Source: Thalassolituus sp006212115
GTDB lineage: Bacteria; Pseudomonadota; Gammaproteobacteria; Pseudomonadales; Oceanobacteraceae
DNA: 64,000 bases
Assembly: GCF_040372045.1 (NCBI RefSeq)
Contig: NZ_BAABWH010000006.1
Reading direction: 5' to 3' (one strand)
This document shows positions 14,416-24,154 of the stretch, one piece after another. The notes under the pieces are model-generated. The model had not been told where the DNA came from, ran no database searches, and worked only from the letters and a program-made list of their open reading frames with translations. The translations under genes were made by a program, and so were the position numbers. Position 1 is the first letter of the stretch, and each line of letters begins with the position of its first letter.

Positions 14416-17190
14416 TTGGCACCACAGCAATCTGAAATCGATACCGTTGAAGAAGATGCCGCAATTCGAGGCTGGCGTAAACGCCACGACATCGCATTTC
14501 TTCTGCTTTCGCTCGGTTGTATCCTCCTGTTTCTCGCCTTAGTGTCATACGATCCGGAAGATGTCGCTTGGTCTGTTGTCGGCACAGGTCAGGCTGAGAA
14601 TTCTATCGGGCAGGTCGGTGCGTACCTTGCGGATTTTCTTCTGCACGGCCTCGGCTATCTAGCATTTGCATTTCCGACATTGATTCTCGCTAAAACCTGG
14701 TTGTTGTTCCGTAAAGCGCCTGCGTTAGAAGGGCGTGTATGGTTACTCCGGGCTTTTGGGCTTCTACTGACACTTATCACTCTAGCGGCACTGGCACATG
14801 TCAGTATCTGGTCGGGGGAAGCTCTGCCTGCTGGTGCTGGCGGTATCGTTGGCGAAGGCATTAATCTCCTCTTACAACCGTTGTTCGGCTTTGTTGGCAC
14901 AACGGTGATATTGCTGGTCGGCCTTGCTCTTGGCCTGGTCTTGTTTCTTGAATTCTCTTGGTTGATGTTCTTCGAACGACTAGGTGGGAAAGCACTGTCC
15001 TTGCTATCAACATTGAGCGCGGCAAGACAAAAGGGCTCTTCTAATGGCGATGAAGTTGCCACGGAAGATGCTGGCGAGTCCTCTGCCTCTGATACAGTCG
15101 TTCAAACAGCCCCTCAAATAGCCCCTCAAACAGTCTCTCAGGGAGATGCGTTGAGCGGAGCCGACCTGTCTGAGAATGGGGCCAGCAAGGGTGGACTGCT
15201 TTCTCGCTTGTTCGGAAAACGCGGCTCCGCCCAAGACAAAAACCGTGTTGAAACACATGATATCGTCGAGCAGCAGAGCACTGCCGAGCTGCAGAACAAT
15301 ACCGAGCAGCGGGTTGATGCAGACCCGTTAGGTGGTTTGTCCGGTTTTAACGCTCTGGACGATGATGACTTCGAAGTCGAAGCTCAACGCGGTGCATCTG
15401 TTCAGCCGAGTCAACTTGGGACATCGGGCAGCGTACGATCAGAAGTTCGTGGCTCAAAGCGCGAATCCCTGAAGACCGGTTCGCCCGAGGTTGACGGCGC
15501 TGCGGCTGATTCAGATTTTATTGATGTGCCGTGGCAGGAGGAGCCCAAGCGCACGAACGCTAATGCATCGGTCACGGTAAGCGAGATGGAGCAGTCAGCG
15601 AGCGAGCCGGTTAAGTCTATTAAGATTGAACCATTGGAAAAGCGTGATTCCGCCCCTAGTGACAGAGCGAAGCGGGATCTGCAAGGGAGTTTATTTAAAG
15701 GCAGTGAGCCATTGCCATCGATTGCGCTGCTTGATCCTCCCAAACAGGACGGCAAGGCTGGGTTTTCAGAAGATCGACTGCGAGACCTGTCGGAACTGCT
15801 AGTGCAGAAGCTGGCTGACTTCGGTGTAAAAATTGAAGTAACCGCGGTTGCACCCGGTCCGGTAATTACCCGTTTCGAAATCCAGCCTGCACCGGGCGTT
15901 AAAGCCAGTAAGATATCCAATCTGGCAAAAGACCTCGCTCGTTCGATGGCGATGGTCGCAGTGCGCGTTGTAGAGGTGATACCCGGTAAATCGGTAATGG
16001 GTATTGAGGTGCCTAATGAGAACCGCGCCATGGTGACACTGGGTGAGGTGCTGTCTTCTCAAGACTACGACAAGTCCAAATCACCTCTGACGCTTGCTCT
16101 TGGTCACGACATCGCAGGCAACCCAATCATTACCGACCTTGCAAAAATGCCTCACTTGCTTGTGGCAGGTACAACGGGCTCAGGTAAGTCTGTTGGGGTT
16201 AATGCCATGTTGTTATCGCTGCTGTTTAAGTCGACACCTGATGAGTTGCGCCTGATTCTTGTCGATCCAAAAATGCTGGAGCTGTCAGTTTATGAAGGGA
16301 TTCCTCATCTGCTGACGCCAGTGATTACGGATATGAAAGAAGCGGCTAGCGGACTTCGTTGGTCCGTCGCAGAGATGGAACGTCGATATCAGTTGATGGC
16401 TGCCATGGGCGTCCGGAATATCGCTGGTTTTAACAAAAAGGTAAAAGACGCTATTGAGGCTGGGCAACCCCTGGCTGACCCCTTGTGGCAGATTGATCAG
16501 TCATTTGATACCACGCCCCCAACATTGGAGCCTCTTCCTTACATCGTTATCGTGGTCGACGAATTTGCCGACATGATGATGATGGTCGGCAAGAAAGTAG
16601 AAGAACTGATAGCTCGTATCGCGCAGAAAGCTCGCGCCGCTGGTATTCATATGATTCTGGCAACCCAGCGACCTTCCGTTGATGTTATTACCGGACTGAT
16701 CAAGGCAAACGTGCCAACCCGGATAGCATTTCAGGTATCTTCGAAAATCGATTCGAGAACTATTCTGGATCAGGGCGGTGCCGAACAACTTCTTGGGCAC
16801 GGCGATATGCTGTATATGCCGCCCGGTAATGCACTCCCTGAGAGGGTGCATGGCGCGTTTGTTGATGATGATGAAGTGCACCGCGTTGTCGCCGAATGGA
16901 AGCAGCGAGGGGAACCTGACTACATCGAAGAGATCACACAAGTAGGCGAAGATGGTTCGTTACCGGGCGCAGGTGGCGACGATGGTGATGGAGAAAAAGA
17001 CGACCTTTATGATCAAGCGGTCGCTTTTGTTACTGAGTCAGGTAAGTGTTCCATCTCCTCCGTGCAACGTAAGTTGCGGATTGGCTACAACCGCGCGGCT
17101 CGCCTCGTCGAAACCATGGAGTCAGCAGGTGTGGTGTCACCACCCGCGCACAACGGCAGTCGCGAAGTGATCGCGCCACCGCCATCCTGA
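14416..17190 (+). CDS. ftsK: DNA translocase FtsK
   Basis: A 924-residue septal DNA pump that moves chromosome ends and activates XerCD at dif. Residues about 25-190 contain the membrane segments (IAFLLLSLGCILLFLALVSY, LLLTLITLAALAHVSIW, FGFVGTTVILLVGLALGLVL). About 200-450 is an acidic, low-complexity linker. The motor follows with Walker A AGTTGSGKSVGV near 584 and Walker B VVDEFADMMMM near 711. The winged-helix gamma domain that reads KOPS ends the protein (CSISSVQRKLRIGYNRAARL). Translation must start at TTG 14416; no ATG lies nearby in frame. Confidence 0.96.
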   Translation: MAPQQSEIDTVEEDAAIRGWRKRHDIAFLLLSLGCILLFLALVSYDPEDVAWSVVGTGQAENSIGQVGAYLADFLLHGLGYLAFAFPTLILAKTWLLFRKAPALEGRVWLLRAFGLLLTLITLAALAHVSIWSGEALPAGAGGIVGEGINLLLQPLFGFVGTTVILLVGLALGLVLFLEFSWLMFFERLGGKALSLLSTLSAARQKGSSNGDEVATEDAGESSASDTVVQTAPQIAPQTVSQGDALSGADLSENGASKGGLLSRLFGKRGSAQDKNRVETHDIVEQQSTAELQNNTEQRVDADPLGGLSGFNALDDDDFEVEAQRGASVQPSQLGTSGSVRSEVRGSKRESLKTGSPEVDGAAADSDFIDVPWQEEPKRTNANASVTVSEMEQSASEPVKSIKIEPLEKRDSAPSDRAKRDLQGSLFKGSEPLPSIALLDPPKQDGKAGFSEDRLRDLSELLVQKLADFGVKIEVTAVAPGPVITRFEIQPAPGVKASKISNLAKDLARSMAMVAVRVVEVIPGKSVMGIEVPNENRAMVTLGEVLSSQDYDKSKSPLTLALGHDIAGNPIITDLAKMPHLLVAGTTGSGKSVGVNAMLLSLLFKSTPDELRLILVDPKMLELSVYEGIPHLLTPVITDMKEAASGLRWSVAEMERRYQLMAAMGVRNIAGFNKKVKDAIEAGQPLADPLWQIDQSFDTTPPTLEPLPYIVIVVDEFADMMMMVGKKVEELIARIAQKARAAGIHMILATQRPSVDVITGLIKANVPTRIAFQVSSKIDSRTILDQGGAEQLLGHGDMLYMPPGNALPERVHGAFVDDDEVHRVVAEWKQRGEPDYIEEITQVGEDGSLPGAGGDDGDGEKDDLYDQAVAFVTESGKCSISSVQRKLRIGYNRAARLVETMESAGVVSPPAHNGSREVIAPPPS

Positions 17191-17211
17191 TTAGTAAGGT
17201 GTAATTTCTTT

Positions 17212-17856
17212 ATGTTCGTCAAATTCGTAAGAGCGTCGCTGATTGCGGCGGCAGTCTGTGTTCTCCCTGTTTTCGCATCCGATCAGTCTTCGGCACTGAC
17301 GGACTTCACCAAAAGGCTTGAGTCTCTCAATGCAATGGAAACTCAGTTTCAACAAGTGACCATGGATCAGAGTGGCGAGATCCTCCAGAGTTTGTCTGGT
17401 ACCTTGGCGGTAATGCGTCCCGGAAAAATGCGCTGGCAAACGCGCCCACCGTATGAGCAATTGGTCGTGTCAGACGGAAAAGTGGTTTGGGTATATGACA
17501 TGGATCTTGAGCAGGTCACTGTTCGTGATCTCGAAATGCGTCTACAGGAAACGCCGGCTCTGTTGCTGAGTGGGGACGTCAGCGGTATATCCGACAGCTA
17601 TACAGTATCGCGAGAGAGGGTAGGAGAGGTGGTCCGTTTCCGACTGAAGCCTCTTGATGCCAGTCAGTTATTTGATTCGCTTGAGTTTGATTACGCAGGT
17701 GACCAGGTTGCCTATATGCGTATCTACGATGCGGCCGGACAGATCACCGAAATACAGTTTACTGACCAGCAGGTTAATCCCACGCTTGATGAAGTGGCAT
17801 TTACTTTTGTGATTCCTGACGATGTCGATGTGATAGACGGCCGACATGGCGGGTGA
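17212..17856 (+). CDS. lolA: Outer-membrane lipoprotein carrier protein LolA
   Basis: A 214-residue periplasmic chaperone that takes lipoproteins released by LolCDE across the periplasm to LolB. A signal peptide (VRASLIAAAVCVLPVFA) precedes the mature part. Family stretches are LTDFTKRLESLNAMETQFQQ, GTLAVMRPGKMRWQTRPPYE and VWVYDMDLEQVTVRDL. It lies 21 bp after ftsK and overlaps rarA by 11 bp, as in other gammaproteobacteria. Confidence 0.95.
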   Translation: MFVKFVRASLIAAAVCVLPVFASDQSSALTDFTKRLESLNAMETQFQQVTMDQSGEILQSLSGTLAVMRPGKMRWQTRPPYEQLVVSDGKVVWVYDMDLEQVTVRDLEMRLQETPALLLSGDVSGISDSYTVSRERVGEVVRFRLKPLDASQLFDSLEFDYAGDQVAYMRIYDAAGQITEIQFTDQQVNPTLDEVAFTFVIPDDVDVIDGRHGG

Positions 17857-19174
17857 CCTTTTCGAGGATGCTCGCCCGTACGAACCGCTGGCGTCAAGAC
17901 TCAGGCCGTCCAGGCTGGAAGATTATGTTGGACAAACACACGTAGTCGGTGAAGGCGCACCGCTACGAAAGGCATTGGATAGTGGCCAGGTTCACTCTCT
18001 GATCTTCTGGGGGCCTCCGGGTGTCGGAAAGACTACGCTGGCAAGATTGATTGCCCATTACGTTGATGCTCAATTTCTCTCGGTCAGTGCCGTACTCGCG
18101 GGCGTTAAGGAAATCAGAGAGGCAGTTGAGCGTGCGAAACAAGCCGCCTCAATGGGTCGAAAGTCGGTGCTCTTTATTGACGAGGTGCACCGGTTTAACA
18201 AGTCTCAGCAGGATGCGTTTCTTCCTTACGTTGAAGATGGCACATTCATCTTTATTGGTGCGACGACTGAGAATCCCTCGTTTGAACTGAACAATGCGCT
18301 CCTGTCGCGGGCGCAGGTATATGTTCTGAAATCATTGATGGCTGATGATCTGACGCAGGTGATATTAAATGGGCTGTCTGTCGAAGGGGTGGAGCAAGCC
18401 GACCAGGAACCTGTCCGTATTATGGCTGAGGCCGCCGATGGTGATGCCCGGCGAGCGCTGAATCTGTTAGAGCAGGCCCTGCAACTGAACGGAATGAGAC
18501 CGCTGTCTATTGAGGATGCTCAAGCCGTTCTTGTGAGTAGTCTGAGGCGCTTTGATAAGGGCGGAGACGCTTTCTACGAACAAATATCAGCACTCCATAA
18601 GTCCGTGCGGGGTTCGGATCCTGATGCTGCTCTGTATTGGATGTGCCGCATGTTGGATGGAGGGTGTGATCCTCTGTACGTCGCTCGTCGTCTGGTGAGA
18701 ATGGCAAGCGAGGACATTGGTAATGCCGATCCGCGTGCTCTGTCGGTTGCGACGTCGGCCTGGGATGCGCAGGAGAGGCTGGGAAGTCCTGAAGGAGAAT
18801 TGACGCTTGCGCAGGCTGTTGTGTACCTCGCCTGCGCGCCTAAGAGTAATGCAGTGTACAGTGCGTACAAAGCTGCGATGAAACGCGTGCAGACCTCCCC
18901 AGGGTATGAGGTACCATTGCATCTCAGAAACGCCCCTACGAAGTTAATGAAGGGCATGGACTATGGTGCAGAGTATCGCTACGCCCATAACGAGCCCGAC
19001 GCATTTGCCGCAGGCGAGAGTTATTTCCCGGAGGCTCTTGCTGGCGAGCTTTATTATCAGCCGGTCGATCGCGGTCTGGAACAGAAAATTGGGGCGAAAC
19101 TAACGCATCTGCGTCAGCTTAATGAGCAAAGCCAGATGAAACGTTACCCATCCCAGGAAGAAGGACAGGATTGA
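17846..19174 (+). CDS. rarA: Replication-associated recombination protein RarA (MgsA)
   Basis: A 442-residue AAA+ protein related to clamp-loader subunits that acts at stalled forks. RPSRLEDYVGQTHVVGEGAP opens the ATPase, with Walker A FWGPPGVGKTTLARL near residue 56 and Walker B VLFIDEVHRFNKSQQD near 108. The C-terminal tetramerisation domain has EDIGNADPRAL and APKSNAVYSAYKAA. It overlaps lolA and crcB, so the ftsK-to-cysG run is one operon. Confidence 0.96.
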   Translation: MAGDLFEDARPYEPLASRLRPSRLEDYVGQTHVVGEGAPLRKALDSGQVHSLIFWGPPGVGKTTLARLIAHYVDAQFLSVSAVLAGVKEIREAVERAKQAASMGRKSVLFIDEVHRFNKSQQDAFLPYVEDGTFIFIGATTENPSFELNNALLSRAQVYVLKSLMADDLTQVILNGLSVEGVEQADQEPVRIMAEAADGDARRALNLLEQALQLNGMRPLSIEDAQAVLVSSLRRFDKGGDAFYEQISALHKSVRGSDPDAALYWMCRMLDGGCDPLYVARRLVRMASEDIGNADPRALSVATSAWDAQERLGSPEGELTLAQAVVYLACAPKSNAVYSAYKAAMKRVQTSPGYEVPLHLRNAPTKLMKGMDYGAEYRYAHNEPDAFAAGESYFPEALAGELYYQPVDRGLEQKIGAKLTHLRQLNEQSQMKRYPSQEEGQD

Positions 19175-19548
19175 TGGCCTATTTTTGGATTGCAATTGGC
19201 GGGGCGCTAGGTGCCATGGCACGTTTCGGCATGTCTAGTGCGGTATTTAAATGGTTTGACCGTCCCTTCCCCTATGGCACGCTATCAGTGAACCTGTTAG
19301 GCTCCTTTGCCATTGGTGTGGCATACATCTGGCTGGTTGAAAACGGGTTTGGTGGCGAGCAGCATCGCCACTTGGCGATGGTGGGGTTTCTTGGTGCATT
19401 CACCACCTTTTCCACTTTTTCTCTGGAAAGTATCTCTCTGCTACAAGACGCACGATACGAAGCCTTTTTGGCTTACATCGGTGCCAGTCTGCTCGGCTGT
19501 CTAACGGCAACCGCAGCGGGTATGTGGTTATCTAAATCTTTGGTTTAA
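19174..19548 (+). CDS. crcB: Fluoride ion exporter CrcB/FluC
   Basis: A 124-residue, four-helix fluoride channel. IAIGGALGAMARFGMS, the asparagine helix PYGTLSVNLLGSFAIG and the phenylalanine-box region GFLGAFTTFSTFSLE are the signature parts. The ATG at 19174 overlaps the rarA TGA; a TTG directly before it could also start. Being mid-operon, it has no fluoride riboswitch of its own that I can see. Confidence 0.95.
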   Translation: MAYFWIAIGGALGAMARFGMSSAVFKWFDRPFPYGTLSVNLLGSFAIGVAYIWLVENGFGGEQHRHLAMVGFLGAFTTFSTFSLESISLLQDARYEAFLAYIGASLLGCLTATAAGMWLSKSLV

Positions 19549-19556
19549 GAAGAACA

Positions 19557-20840
19557 ATGCTCGATATCAAATACATTCGTGACAACCTGGATGAGGTTGA
19601 ACAATCCCTGGCTAAGAAGGGTTTTGAATTTAACGCTGACGTATTCTCTCAGCTCGATGAGGATCGCAAGAAAGCACTGACGCATGCTCAGTCGCTGCAG
19701 GCAGAGAAGAAAAAGGCCTCGAAACAGATTGGTCAGTTGATTGGTCAGGGTATGTCACCGGAAGAAGCAAAGGCACAGGTCATGAGTGGTCTGGATGCCG
19801 ATATTACCCGTGCAGAGCAGGAAGCAAAGCAGGTTGAGGCTTCACTTCAGGAATTACTGATGGGTATTCCGAATGTTCCACTGGCTGAGGTGCCAGCAGG
19901 TGCTGATGAAGACGATAATGTCGAAGTCCTGAAGTGGGGTACGCCTCGTGAGTTTGCTTTTGAGGCAAAAGACCATGTTGATGTTGGCGCACCACTGGGT
20001 CTGAATTTTGATGCTGGTGCACTGGTTGCGGGTTCCCGCTTTGCGGTCATGAGCGGCCCGATTGCCCGTCTGCACCGCGCCCTTGCTCAATTTATGCTGG
20101 ATACGCACACTTTAGAGCATGGCTACGAAGAGACCTATGTCCCGTATCTGGTTAACCGTCAGGCTCTGGAAGGCACTGGCCAGCTACCAAAATTTGAAGA
20201 AGATTTGTTCAAAATCCCCCAGGCTCAGGGCGACAAAGACCTGTACCTGATCCCAACTGCCGAGGTGCCGGTAACCAATCTTCTGCGCGAAACGGTAAAC
20301 GACGCAGATCTTCCGATTAAGAAGGTTGCTCATACACCCTGTTTTCGAAGTGAAGCGGGCAGTTACGGCCGTGACACCCGCGGTATGATTCGACAGCATC
20401 AGTTTGATAAGGTTGAGCTCGTTCAGTTTGTGAAGGCGGGCGATTCAGAAAAGACACTTGAAGAACTGACTGGTCATGCAGAAGCAATCCTGCAGAAGCT
20501 TGAACTGCCGTACCGCAAGGTGATTCTCTGTGGCGGAGATCTCGGCTTCTCTGCAGCGAAAACTTACGATCTGGAAGTGTGGCTTCCCGGTCAGCAGAAG
20601 TACCGCGAGATCTCAAGTTGCAGTACATTTGGCGACTATCAGGCGCGTCGTATGCAGGCACGCTGGCGCAATCCTGAAACCGGCAAGCCAGAACTTCTGC
20701 ATACACTGAACGGTTCAGGACTTGCGGTAGGTCGTACGCTGGTTGCGATCTTGGAAAACTATCAGCAGGAAGACGGTTCTGTGATTGTTCCTGATGCTCT
20801 GCGTCCATATATGGCTGGTCTTGAGCTGATCTCTTTATGA
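19557..20840 (+). CDS. serS: Seryl-tRNA synthetase
   Basis: A 427-residue class II synthetase that charges all serine tRNAs, including the tRNA-Ser(UGA) 4 kb downstream. The N-terminal coiled coil (about residues 30-105, rich in KKA/EEA) grips the tRNA. Motif 2 is in HTPCFRSEAGSYGRDTRGM (near residue 260) and motif 3 in LNGSGLAVGRTLVAILENYQ (near 380). The stop overlaps the cysG start by 4 bp. Confidence 0.97.
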   Translation: MLDIKYIRDNLDEVEQSLAKKGFEFNADVFSQLDEDRKKALTHAQSLQAEKKKASKQIGQLIGQGMSPEEAKAQVMSGLDADITRAEQEAKQVEASLQELLMGIPNVPLAEVPAGADEDDNVEVLKWGTPREFAFEAKDHVDVGAPLGLNFDAGALVAGSRFAVMSGPIARLHRALAQFMLDTHTLEHGYEETYVPYLVNRQALEGTGQLPKFEEDLFKIPQAQGDKDLYLIPTAEVPVTNLLRETVNDADLPIKKVAHTPCFRSEAGSYGRDTRGMIRQHQFDKVELVQFVKAGDSEKTLEELTGHAEAILQKLELPYRKVILCGGDLGFSAAKTYDLEVWLPGQQKYREISSCSTFGDYQARRMQARWRNPETGKPELLHTLNGSGLAVGRTLVAILENYQQEDGSVIVPDALRPYMAGLELISL

Positions 20841-22246
20841 GCAAGTCCTCGCTGCCGCTAGTGCTCAACGGCGAACGGTGCCGTTTTGTAGTAATCGGTG
20901 GCGGCGATGTCGCCACCCGAAAGGTCGCAACCTTGGTTGAAGCAGGCGCAGCCGTGACCGTGGTGGCACCTGAGATTTCGGCGTCTATTCATAAGCTCAA
21001 GCAAGATGAGCAGCCGGATGAGGGGCATGGGCGTGCGCGTCTGAATCTCGAAGAAAGAGCGGCGGCAGATGAAGATTATCAGGCTGGAGACTATGTGGTT
21101 CTCGCCACCGACAACGAAAGCGTAAATCGGTCTCAGGCGGAAGCAGCCCGGACAGCCGGAGCATTCGTGTGTCGCACGGATGAGCCGCGGGAAAATGATT
21201 TCGCCTTCCCCGCGGTGGTTGAACGCTTGCCACTAAAAATCGCTATTTCCACCTCCGGGTCATCGCCCGCGCTGACTCGTCTTGTGCGTGATCGTATTGA
21301 AGCCTTTATTCCTCAGGACTATTCCCGCTTGGGTAAATGGATGGAGCAACTGAGGGAAAAATATCGACGTGAAGGGACCAGCTCGGAGCGGGGACGTTTC
21401 TGGAGGCGGTTGATGCGCTCTCAGGCACCGGATCAGGTATTGGCGCGACGAGAGGATGTGGCTGACCGCATTGCGGAAGACCTTTTTGCAGGGAAGGACG
21501 TTACCCGAGGTGAGGCGTTTCTTGTCGGGGCGGGTCCGGGCGACCCAGATTTGTTGACCTTTCGTGCGCTACGTCTGATTCAGATGGCTGATGTGGTGTT
21601 TTACGACCGTTTGGTCAGCCCTGCGATTCTTGAATTATTGCCCGACGATTGCGAAAGGCATTACGTCGGTAAGGCCCGAAGCGATCACGCTGTCCCTCAG
21701 GATCAGATTAACCAGAGATTGGTTGATGAGGCTGAAAAAGGACGCCGTGTGTTGCGCCTCAAAGGTGGTGATCCATTCATTTTTGGACGTGGTGGCGAGG
21801 AGATTCAGCAACTTGCCGAAGCGGGAATTCCGTTCCAAGTCGTTCCCGGTATTACTGCCGCCAGTGGCTGTTCAGCTTATGCGGGCATACCTCTGACTCA
21901 CCGAGATCATGCGCAGAGCGTGCGATTCGTGACGGGGCATATGAAGGATGGGTCCTGTAATTTACCTTGGTCTGAATTGATTCACCCGCATCAGACACTG
22001 GTTATTTACATGGGGCTGGTCGGGTTGCCGGAAATCTGCAGTCAGCTTATCGGTCATGGAATGCCAGCGGATACACCAATTGCGCTGGTAGAGAAGGGCA
22101 CGCTTCCTGATCAGAAAGTTCATACGGGAACGCTTTCGAGCATGCCTGAATACGTGAAAGGGCGTGAAATTCACGCCCCTACGCTGACCATCGTAGGCAG
22201 TGTTGTGTCACTGCATGAAGTGTTGCAGTGGCGCTCAGGCGAGTAA
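20837..22246 (+). CDS. cysG: Siroheme synthase CysG
   Basis: A 469-residue fusion enzyme that makes siroheme from uroporphyrinogen III for sulfite and nitrite reductases. The N-terminal half is the NAD-dependent dehydrogenase/ferrochelatase (CRFVVIGGGDVATRKV near residue 15, ISTSGSSPALTRLVRDRIE near 135). The C-terminal half is the SAM methyltransferase (FLVGAGPGDPDLLTFRALRL near 228, LKGGDPFIFGRGGEE near 310). A basic/acidic insert near residues 55-75 (KLKQDEQPDEGHGRARLN) looks longer than usual. It ends convergent with ybiB, overlapping by 12 bp. Confidence 0.96.
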   Translation: MSKSSLPLVLNGERCRFVVIGGGDVATRKVATLVEAGAAVTVVAPEISASIHKLKQDEQPDEGHGRARLNLEERAAADEDYQAGDYVVLATDNESVNRSQAEAARTAGAFVCRTDEPRENDFAFPAVVERLPLKIAISTSGSSPALTRLVRDRIEAFIPQDYSRLGKWMEQLREKYRREGTSSERGRFWRRLMRSQAPDQVLARREDVADRIAEDLFAGKDVTRGEAFLVGAGPGDPDLLTFRALRLIQMADVVFYDRLVSPAILELLPDDCERHYVGKARSDHAVPQDQINQRLVDEAEKGRRVLRLKGGDPFIFGRGGEEIQQLAEAGIPFQVVPGITAASGCSAYAGIPLTHRDHAQSVRFVTGHMKDGSCNLPWSELIHPHQTLVIYMGLVGLPEICSQLIGHGMPADTPIALVEKGTLPDQKVHTGTLSSMPEYVKGREIHAPTLTIVGSVVSLHEVLQWRSGE

Positions 22247-23203
22247 CTCTGGGTTTCTTTCTGCCCATGCCTTGCTGCACTCTGATAGGGCGGTAACGTA
22301 GTCCGTTGATTTGAGCATCGCACACATAGCCAGTGCTGCGGTGCGCAATACGGCATCGTGACCGTAAGAAGAGTGCTCGACACCCTGCCAATGACGAATC
22401 AGGTGTTCAGTATTTGGGCTTCTTGCTTTGTCTTCGTATTCGCTGCGGTCATTGGCGATTCGCAGCTGCGCTTCTTCACCTTCAACCATCAGTGTTGCCT
22501 GGCAGGGCAGTTCCGGGTTGACTTCAAACTCGCCACCATCCCCTTTGATGATCACTGCGGTCTCCTGTTTGATTTCAGCGGCGACTGAGTGTGTTGTGCG
22601 GTAGTCAGGGTGATAGATTCCCTGAACGGATGGTACGCCGTGCGGAGCGATGGTTTTCAGTACGGTGTTAATTGGGGTTCGGACACCCAGGATAGGTTTC
22701 AGACTCAGCCATTTTTGCAGGGACTCATGGATTTCTGAGCAGGGCAGGTAAATCAGACTGTCTTCACACGTCGAAAGTGACGCGGCGGTTGCGGTTGGAA
22801 GCTTCAGCGCCTGAAATACTTCATGTGCGTAAACCCGTCCTTCTGTGTGTGCCAAGGTGCCATGCACCAATATGCGATAGCCCATTTGTGACAGGAGGAC
22901 TGCTGATAAAATCCACCATAATGGCTGGCGGCGTTTGCCCGCGTAACTCGACCAGACCAGATCGAAGCGTTCGGACCCTTCTGGCCAGTACTCATTGATC
23001 GCCGTGGCAAAGCCCGCGATTTCATCTGGCGTTTCTTCAAGTACTCGCATCAGTGTGAACATGGCGCCAAGTTGAACATCTTCGTAGCGGCCCGCGAGCA
23101 TCTCGGTCATTGCGAAGCGTGCTTGCTCGTAGGACATGTTACGACTGGCGGTCTTGCCTCTGGCCAGTATCCTGACGCAGTTGGCGAGAGGGTGTTTGTT
23201 CAC
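22235..23203 (-). CDS. ybiB: YbiB/TrpD2-family glycosyltransferase-fold protein
   Basis: A 322-residue protein with the anthranilate-phosphoribosyltransferase fold: an N-terminal helical segment (MSYEQARFAMTEMLAGRYED) and a C-terminal domain with ILVHGTLAHTEGRVYAHEVF. YbiB/TrpD2 proteins bind DNA rather than acting in tryptophan synthesis and are induced by DNA damage in E. coli. Its start overlaps the tusE stop, making it the last gene of the tusDCBE unit. Confidence 0.85.
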   Translation of the reverse strand: MNKHPLANCVRILARGKTASRNMSYEQARFAMTEMLAGRYEDVQLGAMFTLMRVLEETPDEIAGFATAINEYWPEGSERFDLVWSSYAGKRRQPLWWILSAVLLSQMGYRILVHGTLAHTEGRVYAHEVFQALKLPTATAASLSTCEDSLIYLPCSEIHESLQKWLSLKPILGVRTPINTVLKTIAPHGVPSVQGIYHPDYRTTHSVAAEIKQETAVIIKGDGGEFEVNPELPCQATLMVEGEEAQLRIANDRSEYEDKARSPNTEHLIRHWQGVEHSSYGHDAVLRTAALAMCAMLKSTDYVTALSECSKAWAERNPELLA

Positions 23204-23541
23204 AAGCAGTTCTCCGGTCTGGGCAGTCCGGCGATGCGGGCTGCTCTTTTAGCTGGGCTCTCAGGGAAAAGGGTCATCAGATATATGCTATTGGCCTTTT
23301 CAGCGCCCAGCTTCTGTTTAATATAGCGGGAAAGCGGCCTCATTGCGGGCGAGAGGTCGAATTCCTCATAAAAGTCACGAATCGCATAGAGTATTTCCCA
23401 ATGCGCTTCGGTTAAGTGTATTTCGTCGGATTCCGCGAGTGCCTCTGCGACTTCAGGGCTCCAGTCCGATAGGTTCAATAAAAAACCATCTTTGTCGAGG
23501 TCGATATCAAACGCGGTGGCGTTGTTGGGTGACGATGTCAT
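23200..23541 (-). CDS. tusE: Sulfur relay protein TusE (DsrC family)
   Basis: A 113-residue DsrC-like sulfur carrier that accepts persulfide from TusD and hands it to MnmA. The helical core HLTEAHWEILYAIRDFYEEF near residue 42 and the C-terminal cysteine one residue from the end (PENCL) are as expected for TusE. No dissimilatory sulfite reductase is nearby, which supports the tRNA-thiolation role. Confidence 0.93.
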   Translation of the reverse strand: MTSSPNNATAFDIDLDKDGFLLNLSDWSPEVAEALAESDEIHLTEAHWEILYAIRDFYEEFDLSPAMRPLSRYIKQKLGAEKANSIYLMTLFPESPAKRAARIAGLPRPENCL

Positions 23542-23554
23542 ACGAATCCCGTTC

Positions 23555-23812
23555 TTAATCCAACCAACTTATAACCTGGTCTGAAGAAGCAACTAACTCT
23601 ACCCATTCAGAATCACTGATCAGTTTAATGGTGGTGTTTGTCTGGCCGCGTGCTGCCATGTCCTGACTCAGGGCTAGTGAGTTGCTGTGTTTAACTTGTT
23701 CCGCGAGATAACATCCATTACCGACAAGCAGAAGCGTATCTTTGTCCTTGAGCATAGCACTCGCTTCGCTGAGCGTTTGCTGGTTGGCGCTGAAGAGCAT
23801 GTGTATGGTCAT
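23555..23812 (-). CDS. tusB: Sulfur relay protein TusB (DsrH-like)
   Basis: An 85-residue subunit of the TusBCD heterohexamer. It begins TIHMLFSANQQTLSEASAML and has KDTLLLVGNGCYLA near residue 25 and the ending SSDQVISWLD, consistent with DsrH/TusB. Assignment rests on size and on position between tusC and tusE. Confidence 0.88.
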   Translation of the reverse strand: MTIHMLFSANQQTLSEASAMLKDKDTLLLVGNGCYLAEQVKHSNSLALSQDMAARGQTNTTIKLISDSEWVELVASSDQVISWLD

Positions 23813-23815
23813 AAG

Positions 23816-24154
23816 TTAGAAGGATACCACGTGGTGAGCAGCAGCCATCCAGCTGGCGGCCTCGCCTGAATTTAAGATGGTCACATCTTTGACGAGTGAA
23901 CCGTTGTCGAGTTCCAGATCACCTGTCAGGCCTATATGATCGATCTCGTACGTCGAGCAAGCGGCCAGAAGTTTGCTTGGGCTCTTGCTGCCATCCTTTA
24001 AAGCGCCGTGATGGTGATTCAGCCAGTGCATCCCGTTGCCAGAGAAAAGCAGTCGTACGGGTAAGTCAAAGGCTGCCATGGCAAGGGCGTACTCAAGCGC
24101 CTCGCAATCCTGGGTGGGAATGTGTCTGATGTGTACAAGGATGTAACTACTCAT
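23816..24154 (-). CDS. tusC: Sulfur relay protein TusC (DsrF-like)
   Basis: A 112-residue DsrE/F-fold subunit of TusBCD, with ALEYALAMAAFDLPVRLLFS at residues 19-38 and the core KLLAACSTYEIDHI. Its ATG overlaps the tusD stop by one base and 3 bp separate it from tusB. Confidence 0.88.
   Translation of the reverse strand: MSSYILVHIRHIPTQDCEALEYALAMAAFDLPVRLLFSGNGMHWLNHHHGALKDGSKSPSKLLAACSTYEIDHIGLTGDLELDNGSLVKDVTILNSGEAASWMAAAHHVVSF

Noticed and set aside
24142..24149. Ter-like sequences (TGTAACTA here; AGTCACAACAT at 38721-38731; GTTACAAC at 45561-45568) that could be sites for the Tus-like protein
   Set aside because: Each matches the E. coli Ter core only partly, and one or a few such matches are expected by chance in 64 kb on two strands. 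None is near the tus promoter, and the recognition sequence of this divergent protein is unknown.
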